A DNA stretch of 64,000 nucleotides from Acidobacteriota bacterium (lineage in GTDB: Bacteria; Acidobacteriota; Terriglobia; Acidiferrales; UBA7541): NCBI GenBank assembly GCA_013289825.1, contig JABCZF010000012.1, positions 1 to 64,000 on the forward strand, in the 5' to 3' direction. The position numbers were made by a program, and so were the translations under genes. Under the pieces are notes generated by a model that was given only the letters and a program-made list of their open reading frames with translations, had not been told where the DNA came from and did not search any database. Of this stretch, positions 42,372-52,472 are shown one piece after another. The first letter of the stretch is position 1, and every line of letters starts with the position of its first letter.

Positions 42372-45300
42372 ATGAAGAAGGTATCTTGCCTAGTCCTCGT
42401 GTGTTTTGGTCTTATTTGCCTGCTTGCCTCGCCGGCCGAAGCACAGCAAACTCTCGGATCCATCAACGGCACCGTCACAGATAGCTCCGGCGCGGCAATC
42501 CAAAACGCAACTGTTAAGATTCACAACTTAGCCACAGGTTTGGAACAAACCGTCAGTGCGAAGTCGGACGGCTCATTCAATATAGCCGATCTCCCCATAG
42601 GCACGTACAGCGTTACTTTCTCTCGCGATGGATTCAAGACCGAAGTCCACTCGCAAATCCTCGTTCAGGGCAATCGCACGACCACGGTGAATGGCTCGTT
42701 GCAGCCTGGAGAAGTGAGTATCACGGTCACCGTCAGTGGCACTCCATTGCTCAACCAGACCGACACCACCAATGGCTACACGCTGGGAAGCGAACTCATC
42801 GAAAACATTCCTCTCGGAACCGGCAGCTTCACGCAACTGGCGATTTTGGCTCCCGGCGTCAACGCGGACCTTTTGGCAGGGGCAGGTACGAACGCCGGTT
42901 TGGGAAATCAGGACATTTTTTCCAACGGTCAGCGCGATACCAGCAACAGCTTTTCGTTTAATTCCGTGGAATCGAATAATCTATTTAATGGCCTGTCTGC
43001 CAGTGCAATTGGCGAGAGCCGCTTCGTGCTGAACACCAACGAGCAGTTTCTGGCGGGCGGCCAGATTCAGACCAACACTTCCGTATTTGACGCCATCGGC
43101 CAAGGGCTGCCGGCGCCCCCGCCAGAATCCATCGAAGAAATCCATGTGAACACCTCCATGTACGACGTTTCGCAGGGAGCGAACAGCGGCGCCCATGTTG
43201 CTGTCGCGACAAAGTCTGGCACTAATGATCTGCATGGCAACGTCTATGAGTATCACCAAACCTCGGGATGGGATGCCAATCAGTTCTTCCTGAATGCAGC
43301 GTCAATTCCGCGCCCGCCCCTCCACCGTAACACCTTCGGCGCCACGCTCGGCGGGCCTATTAAGAAGAACAGACTGTTTTTCTTTGGTTCCTACCAGGGC
43401 CAGAGGGTCACAGATGCTACCAACGGCTCGACGGAATTTGCCAACGTTCCCACTGGCCTCTCCGATGATCGCAGTGCAGCGACACTCGCCGCGCTCGCGG
43501 GCGTCCCGGTCGCCAATGTGGACAGCGTTGCCATGGCCATCCTGAATGCAAAAGGAACTAACGGTAAGTTCATTGTCCCCTCGGCGACCGTCGCCGATCC
43601 AAACCTGATCCAGTCCCTCGGTGGCAATGCGCAAGAGAGTGGGCCCCCTAGCACTTTCAATGCAGACCAGGTCAACGGAAATGTAGACTACATGTTCGGC
43701 ACGAAAGATCGGCTCGCCGCCAAATACTACTTTCAGAACGATCCCTCCACCAGTCCCTTTGCGGTGAGCCAGGTTCTCGGTTTTCCGCAGACGCTCCATG
43801 CCGGCAGCCAAGTGTTTTCGCTCGATAACACTGTAAGCTTGACCTCCAATACCACATGGGAGCAGAGAATCGGTTTCATCCGGCAGTTCGCTAGCGCGAG
43901 TACCACCCAACAACTTACGCCCGGCGATGTGAGCCTCAATCTCCTCGGCAGCAAGTTCTTTCCGGGCTTCAGCATTACCAACGCTGGTTCTGGAACTGGC
44001 AACGGGTTGAATATCGGTCCCGCTAACAACTTTGCCAATGCCGGCGTCTTCCAAAATCACTTTCAGGTAGGCACAAACTACAACTGGAGCGTAGGCCGCC
44101 ATACGATCTCCTTTGGATTCAACGGCGACTATGGCCAACTGAACGTACTTAACCGCGAGAACCAAGTGGCTACTTTCACTTTCCGGAACTTTGCGAACTT
44201 CTTGACCGGAAATATGGGCGGCAGAAACGGCGGCGGACATCTATTGAATGGCGAGACCAACCGTTACTTTCGCGCCAAACAGACCGGTCTCTTCATTCAG
44301 GACAATTTCAAACTGAAATCCAATCTGACCATAACCGCCGGTCTCCGTTGGGACTGGGACGGCCCTCTTTCAGAAAAAAATGGTCTTCTCACGAATTTCT
44401 ATCCGCAGAACTATTCCTACGATCTTGGAACGGACACGATCAACAATATCGGGCTGGTTATCGCTGGCAACAACAAGGAGTTCTGCGCGACCAAGTCGGT
44501 TTTCTGCACCAGCAACAGTTCGACCCTCACTGGGCGGCAGTGGATTTTCGAGCCACGGATCGGCCTAGCCTGGTCTCCTCACTTCGTCAAGAACCTTGTC
44601 GTTCGCGCGGGTTATGGCCTGTACGCCGACCGCGGCGAATTCTTTACCGAATTCTCGGCTAGCGCGGGACTCGGCATTAGCGGTCCCTTTGGTGTCACCA
44701 CGGAGCAACCGTTCACTGTGCCGTTCAACACTACTTGTACCGGCGTTCATTGCCTTAGCAACAGTCCGTTCGGCACTGCGGCCCCGCCCCCGCCTCCCAG
44801 CAATCTCTCCGGGGTGCAGGCGCTCGTTCATAATCAGTCAGGATTAAGTGGATGTGCTGAACCTGTAACGCCAACCTGCACGCCCACAGGAGATCCTCTA
44901 TTCGCGTTTCTCTTTGGCGGTTACGATCCCAGAAACACGCTGCCGTATTCGGAGAACTGGACTCTTGATGTTCAATGGCAGCCCATCAATTCGCTGCTCG
45001 TTGACGTCGGCTACGTTGGCAATCACGGGCAGCACGAACTTCTCCCCATCCCGTTTAACCAGCCGGGAATTGCCACACCGACGAACCCCATTAACGGGCA
45101 GATTTACTCCTATGGATTTCAAGCCACCGATAACATTCTCGATGTCAATAACAACCCCGGCATTCTTCAGACTGAACAGGTGGCAACAACCATCGGAGAG
45201 TTTACAGGGGCTGACGGCAATACAGCGCTTCGCGTGCCTTTCCTAGGCTATAACCCCAACTCGGATTTCTGGGAAGCTGAAGGAGTCTCAAACTATCAGG

Positions 45301-46211
45301 CTCTTCAACTCAGCGTTAAGAAGCGGATGAGCCGCGGTCTCATGCTGAACGCGGCGTACACGTGGTCCCACACCTTGGATGAAGGCAGCGGACTTTCCGA
45401 GGGCCTCTTCTTCAATGGCAATAATCCGCTCAATCCCAGGAGCGCCTATGGGAGCGCCGGCTTCGACCGCACCCACGTTTTCACCATCAACTACACGTAC
45501 CAGATTCCTGATCTCACCAAGTCCAAAGGATTCCTCAAGCACATCGTTAACGGCTGGGGCGTCAATGGGGTTACGATCGCGGAGAGCGGACTGCCTTACA
45601 GCGTATACGACTTTTCCGGGACCGTGGCCAGCCAATACTTTGGCGCGGGCGACGACTTCATCACCAATCCTTTGCTCAACGGTTCGCCCAAGAGCACTTT
45701 GCTTCAGGGCACCACCGGCGTAAACGCCGGCAACCCGGTCCTTAATGGCGGCGCCTTCGGCATCAACGTCAATGCGCCAGGCACAAACGGCGTACCGCCT
45801 TGCGGCCCCACCACTCACGGTGGCACTGCCTGCGATTTCTCAGAAACTGGCTTTTCCAGTGCCGGGCGCAATGCATTCCGCGGACCGTTTCAAACGCGCT
45901 TCGACTTCAGTGTCTTCAAGCTTTTTAAGCTGAACGAGCGATTCACTCTTCGCTATGACGCGCAATTCTTCAACCTCTTCAACCACGCCAGCTTCGACGC
46001 ACCGAGCAACAACATCAGCTTGGATCCTTGCTTCGGTCCCAACCTGCAAACCAGCATACCGAACGGCTGCCAATGGCAGGGTACGATTCCGGCCGTGGCA
46101 CCCTCGACGAAAGCGTTTGGCGATGGCACGGCCCCCTTTGGAGCCGGCTTCATTCAGAGCACACTCGGCAGCCCGCGCTTGATTCAGATGTCCTTGCATT
46201 TGACGTTCTGA
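42372..46211 (+). CDS. Oar-like TonB-dependent outer-membrane receptor with CarboxypepD_reg domain (1279 aa)
   Basis: Large outer-membrane beta-barrel of the Oar/TonB-receptor type that is greatly expanded in Acidobacteriota. A signal peptide (residues 1-24, cut after SPAEA) is followed by a carboxypeptidase-regulatory-like beta-sandwich (about 28-110: GSINGTVTDSSGAAIQNATV, IADLPIGTYSVTFSRDGF). Then come a plug domain (about 120-250, with VESNNLFNG and the GANSGAHVAVATKSGTND strand) and a barrel of about 1000 residues ending in the aromatic SLHLTF expected of barrel proteins. ATG 42372 is chosen because the signal peptide begins there. These proteins probably import large or polymeric substrates or organise the outer membrane; the ligand is unknown. 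A sensor kinase and regulator follow downstream. Confidence 0.93.
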   Translation: MKKVSCLVLVCFGLICLLASPAEAQQTLGSINGTVTDSSGAAIQNATVKIHNLATGLEQTVSAKSDGSFNIADLPIGTYSVTFSRDGFKTEVHSQILVQGNRTTTVNGSLQPGEVSITVTVSGTPLLNQTDTTNGYTLGSELIENIPLGTGSFTQLAILAPGVNADLLAGAGTNAGLGNQDIFSNGQRDTSNSFSFNSVESNNLFNGLSASAIGESRFVLNTNEQFLAGGQIQTNTSVFDAIGQGLPAPPPESIEEIHVNTSMYDVSQGANSGAHVAVATKSGTNDLHGNVYEYHQTSGWDANQFFLNAASIPRPPLHRNTFGATLGGPIKKNRLFFFGSYQGQRVTDATNGSTEFANVPTGLSDDRSAATLAALAGVPVANVDSVAMAILNAKGTNGKFIVPSATVADPNLIQSLGGNAQESGPPSTFNADQVNGNVDYMFGTKDRLAAKYYFQNDPSTSPFAVSQVLGFPQTLHAGSQVFSLDNTVSLTSNTTWEQRIGFIRQFASASTTQQLTPGDVSLNLLGSKFFPGFSITNAGSGTGNGLNIGPANNFANAGVFQNHFQVGTNYNWSVGRHTISFGFNGDYGQLNVLNRENQVATFTFRNFANFLTGNMGGRNGGGHLLNGETNRYFRAKQTGLFIQDNFKLKSNLTITAGLRWDWDGPLSEKNGLLTNFYPQNYSYDLGTDTINNIGLVIAGNNKEFCATKSVFCTSNSSTLTGRQWIFEPRIGLAWSPHFVKNLVVRAGYGLYADRGEFFTEFSASAGLGISGPFGVTTEQPFTVPFNTTCTGVHCLSNSPFGTAAPPPPPSNLSGVQALVHNQSGLSGCAEPVTPTCTPTGDPLFAFLFGGYDPRNTLPYSENWTLDVQWQPINSLLVDVGYVGNHGQHELLPIPFNQPGIATPTNPINGQIYSYGFQATDNILDVNNNPGILQTEQVATTIGEFTGADGNTALRVPFLGYNPNSDFWEAEGVSNYQALQLSVKKRMSRGLMLNAAYTWSHTLDEGSGLSEGLFFNGNNPLNPRSAYGSAGFDRTHVFTINYTYQIPDLTKSKGFLKHIVNGWGVNGVTIAESGLPYSVYDFSGTVASQYFGAGDDFITNPLLNGSPKSTLLQGTTGVNAGNPVLNGGAFGINVNAPGTNGVPPCGPTTHGGTACDFSETGFSSAGRNAFRGPFQTRFDFSVFKLFKLNERFTLRYDAQFFNLFNHASFDAPSNNISLDPCFGPNLQTSIPNGCQWQGTIPAVAPSTKAFGDGTAPFGAGFIQSTLGSPRLIQMSLHLTF

Positions 46212-46541
46212 GTCGGCGGACTCCACGCGGCCAGGGCCAGGGCCGTAGAGGCGGTCCTTGCCCGGCTCATTTTCGTTCGCGCCACGGGCACCAAGAGTAC
46301 CATCGCTGTCCCCACACGAATCTCCCGTCGGGAACTCTGTGCAATCTCGCGTATGTTATCTTTTCGCTCACCATAGGTGAACCAGCTGGCTCCTGTGCAG
46401 TGTAGGATTATGTCTTAGCGTGCCTTGGCTCTGATCGAATTCAGACTTCGATGCCCGAGAGGTGGGGGCAGCGATTCTTGACCGCGCACAGGGAGAGTTT
46501 CATGACGGAGTCCTTTCAGGCGGCGAACAAAAGCGGGATTG
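46212..46541. other. Intergenic region between receptor and sensor kinase
   Basis: About 330 bp. I see no terminator after the receptor gene, no convincing -35/-10 pair and no conserved reading frame. A TTGACC at 46476 has no partner -10 box. Confidence 0.4.
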
Positions 46542-48503
46542 ATGCAGGGTAGTAGACTCCTAGGCAAGGCCCACAGGTCGGTCCTATTCTGGGACATCGT
46601 CCTGTTCGCGATTGCCGGGCTCTTGGCCACCATCGCTGTTCTCCAATACCGCTGGATTAGGCAAATTAGTGCGGCCATGGACTTCCGCGTGCGAAGCAAT
46701 CTCGATTCGCTGATGACGCAATGGAACCTCGATTTTTACGGCGAACTTTCTGCTGTCTGCGTTGCCCTTCAGGTTGGTCCCGATTCCGGTGCCCACGACG
46801 ATTGGACCGATTACTTGCAGCGATATTCGGCTTGGAGCCAGGAGCAAGCGGCACAAGGCTCGCTTGAAAACATCCGTTCGAACCCCGCCTTAATCGCGAG
46901 AATCTATATCTGGGAAACCAGTGGTGGCGGAAAACCACGGCTTCTACTTCTCGATCCGGACTCCAATCTAATCCAAGAGGCCACAGTTCTCCCTCGTTTC
47001 GAACCTCTCTTGGCTCGTCTGCGAGAAAGATCAGAAAGCCTCTCGATGGCTCTGCGGGCTTGGGAACTCTCCGGTTCACTGAGTCTCAATTCCGGGATTC
47101 CCGGCCAGCAGCAAGCCTCGCGAAAACTTAACTATCCAACGACGGGGTGGCAATTCGACGAAAACATGCCTGCCATCGTCCACCCCCTTGTCCATCATGG
47201 CCAGTCCGCGCTTCATCAGCCAACGCCACGGGACCAAGATCCCGTCGACTGGATCGTAATTCTTCTGGACTTGGAGACGATTCAGAAAACAATCTTGCCC
47301 GAGTTGGCCAGCCGCTATTTCGGCAATCCTCAAAAGCTCGATTACAAATTGGCGGTCATCAGCGCGGGAAATCCTTCGCGGGTTATTTACGCTTCCGATC
47401 CCGATTTTCCTGATCGCAGCACCTCTGTCTACGACTCCACGATGAACGTCTTTGGTCCGCCACCGGAAAGCACAGAAGGTCATCTTTGGGAGTCTTTGAG
47501 AAATGTCGAGTCCGTGCGTCGCGAAGATTGGCGAAATTTCTCCGGACCAGGCTGGTTCCCCGTCATCCAGTACGGGGCTGGGACCGAACCCTGGATGCTC
47601 TTGGTGCAGCGTCGGGCGGGTTCTCTCGATGCTGTTGTCAAGCGAGTTTGGCGAACCAACCTCATCACCGGCCTGGTGGTTCTCCTCATGCTGGCGGTAA
47701 GCGTCGCTCTGGTTGTACTTGCATCCCAGCGCGTTCAACGGCTCGCCCGCTTGCAAATGAACTTCGTAGCGAGCGTTTCTCACGAGCTCAGGACTCCCCT
47801 CACGGTCATGATTTCGGCTGCCGAGAATATTGCCGATGGCATTGTGGAGGAAGAATCGGAAATCAAGGAACACGGGGGCATCATTACTGGCCAGGGCCGC
47901 CTGCTATTGGATCTGGTGGATCGAATCCTGCTGTTTGCCGCAAGCACTTCCGGCAAGAACCTGCAATCTCTCCGACCGGTTCAGGTCGCGGAGATTCTCG
48001 AGCGGGTTCTCGAGAATGTTGCCGGGCTCATCCATTCGGCCGGGATCCGCGTGGAACAGAATATCCAACCTGATTTGCCGCCGGCCCTCGGCGACCCGGT
48101 GGCGCTCTGCCAGTGTGTGCAGAATTTAGTCGTCAATGCCATCAAGTATCGCGGACAGGGCAACTGGATTGGACTCACGGCGGAACTCCAGGGAAGCAGA
48201 GATTCTGCCCGGGAAATCGTGATCCACGTCCAAGATCGCGGAATAGGTATCCACGAATCTGAGTTGCAACGCGTCTTCGAACCGTTCTATCGAAGCCCGG
48301 AGATCCTGGCCTCGCATGTCCAGGGGACCGGGTTGGGCCTTACGGTTGCCCAACGGAGTATTATCGAGATGGGCGGAGAGTTGACGGTTGTCAGTGCCGT
48401 CGGCGTTGGGAGTACCTTTACGATTCATCTGCCCGTCGCTGAGTCCTCGCGAGCAGCACCATCGTTCCCCATTTCTGTTAGTACCTCGGAGCATTCGCGA
48501 TGA
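46542..48503 (+). CDS. Membrane sensor histidine kinase (653 aa)
   Basis: Sensor half of a two-component system. The first membrane helix (about residues 13-36, VLFWDIVLFAIAGLLATIAVL) and the second (about 375-400, LITGLVVLLMLAVSVALVVL) bracket a periplasmic domain of about 335 residues that I do not recognise. The cytoplasmic part holds HisKA with H414 in FVASVSHELRTPLT, then HATPase_c with N box QNLVVNAIKY, G1 box DRGIGI, F region FEPFYRSPE and G2 box GTGLGL. The frame opens at TTG 46539 and ATG 46542 is preferred; ribosome site weak. The stop overlaps the response regulator (ATGA). The signal is unknown; the Oar receptor upstream may be a target or source. Confidence 0.93.
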   Translation: MQGSRLLGKAHRSVLFWDIVLFAIAGLLATIAVLQYRWIRQISAAMDFRVRSNLDSLMTQWNLDFYGELSAVCVALQVGPDSGAHDDWTDYLQRYSAWSQEQAAQGSLENIRSNPALIARIYIWETSGGGKPRLLLLDPDSNLIQEATVLPRFEPLLARLRERSESLSMALRAWELSGSLSLNSGIPGQQQASRKLNYPTTGWQFDENMPAIVHPLVHHGQSALHQPTPRDQDPVDWIVILLDLETIQKTILPELASRYFGNPQKLDYKLAVISAGNPSRVIYASDPDFPDRSTSVYDSTMNVFGPPPESTEGHLWESLRNVESVRREDWRNFSGPGWFPVIQYGAGTEPWMLLVQRRAGSLDAVVKRVWRTNLITGLVVLLMLAVSVALVVLASQRVQRLARLQMNFVASVSHELRTPLTVMISAAENIADGIVEEESEIKEHGGIITGQGRLLLDLVDRILLFAASTSGKNLQSLRPVQVAEILERVLENVAGLIHSAGIRVEQNIQPDLPPALGDPVALCQCVQNLVVNAIKYRGQGNWIGLTAELQGSRDSAREIVIHVQDRGIGIHESELQRVFEPFYRSPEILASHVQGTGLGLTVAQRSIIEMGGELTVVSAVGVGSTFTIHLPVAESSRAAPSFPISVSTSEHSR

Positions 48504-49198
48504 ACGAGAACATTTTGCTGGTCGAGGACGAGCAGGGGCTGCGCCAAACCTTGACCGCGCGCCTAAAGAAAGTCGGATATGTTGTTGATACCGCCGCCGA
48601 TGGTGTCGAGGGCTTTAACAAGGCCATGGACATGCCGTTCGACCTGATCATCCTCGACGTGGCCCTGCCCCTCCGGAACGGTTTTGACGTTTGCCGTGAC
48701 CTCCGCCAAGCCGGTCTGGCAGCCCCTATTGTGATGCTCACAGCCCGCACACAAACCGTTGACAAAGTCGTTGGCCTGAAACTCGGCGCGGACGATTATG
48801 TCACCAAGCCTTTTGCGGCACTGGAACTGCTCGCCCGCATCGAAGCCTTACTGCGGCGCGCGACCATTCGCAGCGGCCAGGGCCTTCATGAATTTGGCCC
48901 CTTCCGCATCGATTTTCGTCGTATGGAGGTAACCCGCGATTCCACTCCTATCTATCTCACCGCGCGTGAATTTCAGCTTCTCCGTTATCTGATAGAGCGC
49001 GCGGAGAGCGCCATTTCGAGGACCGAGCTCTTACGTTCCGTATGGAACTACGACACGGGAAGTTTTACCCGCACCGTGGACATGCACGTTTCCAGTTTGC
49101 GGAAAAAATTGGAGAAAGATCCTACTTCGCCGGAATTTGTCGTTACCGTTCCGAATATTGGGTATATGTTCGTTGGCGCTAGAAAGTCCGTTCTCTGA
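48500..49198 (+). CDS. OmpR/PhoB-family response regulator (232 aa)
   Basis: DNA-binding output of the two-component pair. The receiver domain (about residues 4-118) has the acidic pocket E10-D11, phospho-acceptor D53 (IILDVALPLRNG), the Thr of MLTART and K in YVTKPF. The winged-helix effector domain (about 130-228) shows LTAREFQLLRYLIERA, VDMHVSSLRKKLE and TVPNIGYMF. ATG overlaps the kinase stop by four bp, so expression is coupled. Length is normal. Targets unknown. It is followed by about 380 bp without genes. Confidence 0.95.
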   Translation: MNENILLVEDEQGLRQTLTARLKKVGYVVDTAADGVEGFNKAMDMPFDLIILDVALPLRNGFDVCRDLRQAGLAAPIVMLTARTQTVDKVVGLKLGADDYVTKPFAALELLARIEALLRRATIRSGQGLHEFGPFRIDFRRMEVTRDSTPIYLTAREFQLLRYLIERAESAISRTELLRSVWNYDTGSFTRTVDMHVSSLRKKLEKDPTSPEFVVTVPNIGYMFVGARKSVL

Positions 49199-49576
49199 AT
49201 TGCTGCGTTCGCGAGCCCTTACAGCGTCTTGCCGAAAGCCCTTTCGCCCCTCGCGAGCGTTTCACTCATGCGAGTCTCCAAGTCTTCTCTCGACCAGTGC
49301 GGGCGCCACGCCATGCAAATTCTCGCTCGGTCCTAACATTGCCTCTAATTCCTCAGAATCCGCACTTCCGAAAACCGCGCCCGTAACTGTTCCCAATCGT
49401 TCCTAAGTCCGATTTTGGTAGTCATGAGAGCAGACTTGTCAGGTTCCCCAGGCTGGCATCGGCACTGCTTCTTTGCGGAACCACAAGGACAGGCCTCGCC
49501 GGGGGGAGGAACCTAGTTAGTTGCTTAATCTTTTCGCGTGTCGGGTCTCCCGACCAAAGCGAGCCGAGTTCTGCAC
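49199..49576. other. Intergenic region ahead of the lytic transglycosylase gene
   Basis: About 378 bp without a supported gene. It holds the sigma-54-like site described separately. No terminator was recognised after the response regulator. Short frames here overlap the regulator end or lack ribosome sites. Confidence 0.4.
49454..49469 (+). promoter_or_regulatory. Candidate sigma-54 (-24/-12) promoter
   Basis: TGGCA (49454-49458) and CTGCT (49465-49469) fit the sigma-54 pattern TGGCAC-N5-TTGCW in spacing, with the essential GG at -24 and GC at -12 ten bases apart. Mismatches are the C at position 6, the G at 7 and the first T of the -12 box. Transcription would begin near 49480, about 95 bp before the transglycosylase start. 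No enhancer-binding-protein gene lies close by, so this remains a sequence match. Confidence 0.4.
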
Positions 49577-50335
49577 ATGAGACTTTTTCCGAGGCTAGGA
49601 ATCGCGGTGGCTTTGCTGGTCGTCACGAGCGGAAGTGTCTCTGCAACGGAAGTGGCTGTCCTGCGCAACGGATTTACGATACGGCATGAACGCCACGAGC
49701 AGGCGGGCGACATGACGCGCCTTTACTTAACGGAAGCCCCTGGCAGCTATGTAGACGTCCCGACCGATCAAGTTGTAGGTTTTGAGGCGGACGACTACGT
49801 GCCTCCAGCGCAAGTCGCTGTGGCTATCCCGGCTCCGGCACCCGCGCTGGGGGACGTGGTGCGCGTGGCGGCAGACAGGAACAAGATTGACCCGGCACTG
49901 ATTATGAGCGTCATCCGATCAGAAAGCGCCTTCCGGGCGAACGCGGTTTCGGCAAAAGGCGCCAGGGGATTAATGCAACTCATGCCGCAGACCGCCTCGC
50001 GGCTGGGGGTGACGAACCCCCTGGATCCAATCGCCAACGTAGAGGGCGGCACCTTGTATTTGCGGCAACTGCTCGATCGCTACAACAATGATCTGGTCAA
50101 GGCGCTGGCAGCCTACAATGCCGGGCCTGGGCGGGTTGATCAATACGGTGGTCTTCCGCCCTATGCGGAAACTCGGGCATACGTGACGGAGATTGTGCGC
50201 AATTTTAATCGCCAGAAACTTGCCGAGAGGCGCGTCCCAGCCGCTCCGGGCGTCGGGCGGAAGGGACCACTAACGTCTAAAACGGATGCAAGTAGTTCTA
50301 GGCTGCCGATTTTGCCTGCGAGCGGGGCCGAATAG
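49577..50335 (+). CDS. Periplasmic lytic murein transglycosylase, SLT family 1 (252 aa)
   Basis: Cleaves peptidoglycan glycan strands with 1,6-anhydro ends. A signal peptide (residues 1-23, ending SGSVSA) is followed by a small beta region (about 24-75, with GFTIRHERHEQAG and DVPTDQVVGFE). The Slt domain (about 90-215) has the catalytic Glu E116 in SVIRSESAFRANAVS, then GARGLMQLMPQTA and LAAYNAGPGRV, all family signatures. The tail is low-complexity. ATG 49577 starts a good signal peptide; a GTG at 49538 would only lengthen it. It precedes a secretin gene by 274 bp, and such enzymes often open the wall for pili or secretion systems. That link is inference. Confidence 0.93.
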   Translation: MRLFPRLGIAVALLVVTSGSVSATEVAVLRNGFTIRHERHEQAGDMTRLYLTEAPGSYVDVPTDQVVGFEADDYVPPAQVAVAIPAPAPALGDVVRVAADRNKIDPALIMSVIRSESAFRANAVSAKGARGLMQLMPQTASRLGVTNPLDPIANVEGGTLYLRQLLDRYNNDLVKALAAYNAGPGRVDQYGGLPPYAETRAYVTEIVRNFNRQKLAERRVPAAPGVGRKGPLTSKTDASSSRLPILPASGAE

Positions 50336-50609
50336 GTCGAGTTCGAAATATCGTTCGATGGTTACTGAATAATTAATACATGGCTGAGATAACCAGAAAT
50401 AAATTTCCTCTTTGCTCCAGAACAAATACGCCCACGATGCGAACCGGTATAGTGGGAAGTGGATTCATCTCTAGAGCGACGGAAGTTACGCCGCTGGGTA
50501 CCACCGCCTCCGCCGGCGGACACCATTGACAGCAAGTTCTAAGGATGAAGGAGAGTGGAAGCGTAATTGCTCCATGGATTGATAGCGGTTCTACGGAGGC
50601 AGCGACATC

Positions 50610-52472
50610 GTGATGCGCCTGCGAGTTTTGCTTTGCTCAATCCTGGTATTGGCACTTGCTTTGCCGAGCCACTCAGATGAAGCCAGTAGTGCTTTCCGAC
50701 GCGGTACGCGCGCAGAGGCTGAAAAACAGTACGACGCAGCCTACGAAGCCTTCCGGCAGGCCTACACCCTAAAACCCAAAGAACCGAAGTACATCACTTC
50801 CTACCTGCGCGTCCGAGCCGCCGCCGCGAGCGAACATGTGAACAATGGAATAAAGCTTCGCGACAAACAAAAGATGCAGGAAGCCATTTTGGAGTTCCGG
50901 CGCGCCAGTGAAATTGACGCCACCAGCTTTGTGGCCTTGCAGGAAATCCAGCGAACCGAACTTATGATCAGGAAGGCGGCGGAAGCGGCAAGTGCTGCTT
51001 CACAGAACCCCGCGGCTGCGGTACCAAAGCCAGCCGCCGAAATGGAAGGTCCCGTCGAGCTGGAGCCCTCTCCGAACTCGCCCATTACCCTGCACATGTC
51101 TACGACCGCCGATAACGTCTACAGGACGATCGGCAAGCTCAGCGGAATAAACGTCCTGTTCGACTTGGACTACAAGGCGCAAAAAATCACCATTGACTTG
51201 AATGATGTCTTCCCCCGCGAAGCGTTACGCATGGTCGCGCTGGAATCAAAGACTTTCTGGCGCCCCATTTCGACCGGTGCGATCTTCGTGGCTCAGGAGT
51301 CCAAGCGCAAAGAGTACGAAACCAACGTAATGAGAACGTTCTACCTTCGAAATGTCTCGAATGCCGCTGAGTTGCAGGAGGTAGTGGGCACTCTTAAAGG
51401 ACTGCTGGATATAAGCCGCATCCAAGTCAATCCCACACACAGCACCATCACGCTGCGAGGCACGCCCGACCAGTTGGCGCTGGCGGAGAAGTTGGTCGCG
51501 GAAGTGGACAAACCGAAGGCCGAAGTGATCATCGATATCGAAGTTCTGGAAGTAAGCAGTACACGGTTGCAGACCCTGGGCACGACGGTCCCCACCTCTG
51601 CGTCCATTTCGGTCGCGACGGCGGCGACGCTGGCAAGTGGAGGTTCGGCGGGTTTGGTGAGCCTGGGTTCGGTGAACGGAGGCAGCTGGGTTACCTCCAT
51701 TCAGGGCGGCTCGTTCACCTTCTTGGCGTCGGATACCAATACGAAGATTCTGCAGAGGCCCCAGGTGCGAGTTTTGGACAATGAGAAGGCGACCCTCAAG
51801 ATCGGCGACCGGGTGCCCATCGCGACAGGGTCGTTCACTCCTGGTATCGGTGCGGGCGGCATCAGTCCTCTGGTCAATACCCAGTTTCAGTACCTGGATG
51901 TGGGCGTGAACATCGATATTACCCCGCACATTCACTCGGATCACGAAGTAACTCTAAAGATGGTGCTGGAGATTTCATCCGTTACAGGAGTCAGTAACAT
52001 CGGCGGGATCAGCCAGCCGACAATCGGGCAGCGCCGCATCGAGCACGAAACGCGATTGGAAGACGGCGAAATCAACCTTGTTGGAGGCATCCTGGAGGAC
52101 TCCGAGACGCAATCGTTGAGCGGATATCCCTGGCTAATGAAAATTCCAATACTGAAGTATCTATTTGGCCAAGAAACCAAGCAGCGCCCGCAAACCGAAG
52201 TCATCTTTGCGATCACGCCACACATCATTCGGGCCGAGCAGGTCACTGAGGATAATCAAAAACTGATTGAAGTAGGAACGGGTAACACCACCAGTTTGCG
52301 CTACAAGGAAGCCAAGCCTGTTAAGTCCGCCCACGCCGTGGCTCCGCAAGATAAGCCCTCTGCCAAAGACAGTAGTCGTCCCGCGCCAAGCTCACCCGTA
52401 GCGCAGGCTGCTCCCACCCCGCATACCCAGCAACAGCCGCCCGGCGAGCCTCACAATCCCCAAGAACGTTGA
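50610..52472 (+). CDS. Secretin-family outer-membrane channel (PilQ/GspD-like, 620 aa)
   Basis: Multimeric outer-membrane gate of type II secretion or type IV pilus systems. Signal peptide (about 1-22), then TPR-like helices (about 25-125: AEKQYDAAYEAFRQAYTLKPKEPKY, MQEAILEFRRASEID). An STN domain follows (about 155-230, VYRTIGKLSGINVLFDLDYKAQ), then a secretin N1 domain (about 240-305) and the secretin core (about 370-540). The core has the hallmark GGILEDSETQSLSGYPWLMKIPILKYLFG region (key residues GYP and P-L/I-L) and FAITPHII. The Pro/Ser-rich tail (about 575-620) is unstructured. GTG 50610 has GGAGG ten bases upstream; ATG 50613 is adjacent. No pilus or Gsp assembly genes are in the window, so the system it serves is undetermined. 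Confidence 0.92.
   Translation: MMRLRVLLCSILVLALALPSHSDEASSAFRRGTRAEAEKQYDAAYEAFRQAYTLKPKEPKYITSYLRVRAAAASEHVNNGIKLRDKQKMQEAILEFRRASEIDATSFVALQEIQRTELMIRKAAEAASAASQNPAAAVPKPAAEMEGPVELEPSPNSPITLHMSTTADNVYRTIGKLSGINVLFDLDYKAQKITIDLNDVFPREALRMVALESKTFWRPISTGAIFVAQESKRKEYETNVMRTFYLRNVSNAAELQEVVGTLKGLLDISRIQVNPTHSTITLRGTPDQLALAEKLVAEVDKPKAEVIIDIEVLEVSSTRLQTLGTTVPTSASISVATAATLASGGSAGLVSLGSVNGGSWVTSIQGGSFTFLASDTNTKILQRPQVRVLDNEKATLKIGDRVPIATGSFTPGIGAGGISPLVNTQFQYLDVGVNIDITPHIHSDHEVTLKMVLEISSVTGVSNIGGISQPTIGQRRIEHETRLEDGEINLVGGILEDSETQSLSGYPWLMKIPILKYLFGQETKQRPQTEVIFAITPHIIRAEQVTEDNQKLIEVGTGNTTSLRYKEAKPVKSAHAVAPQDKPSAKDSSRPAPSSPVAQAAPTPHTQQQPPGEPHNPQER

Noticed and set aside
50509..50520. 12-bp palindrome TCCGCCGGCGGA before the secretin gene
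   Set aside because: Expected by chance in GC-rich DNA; no matching second site or T tract.
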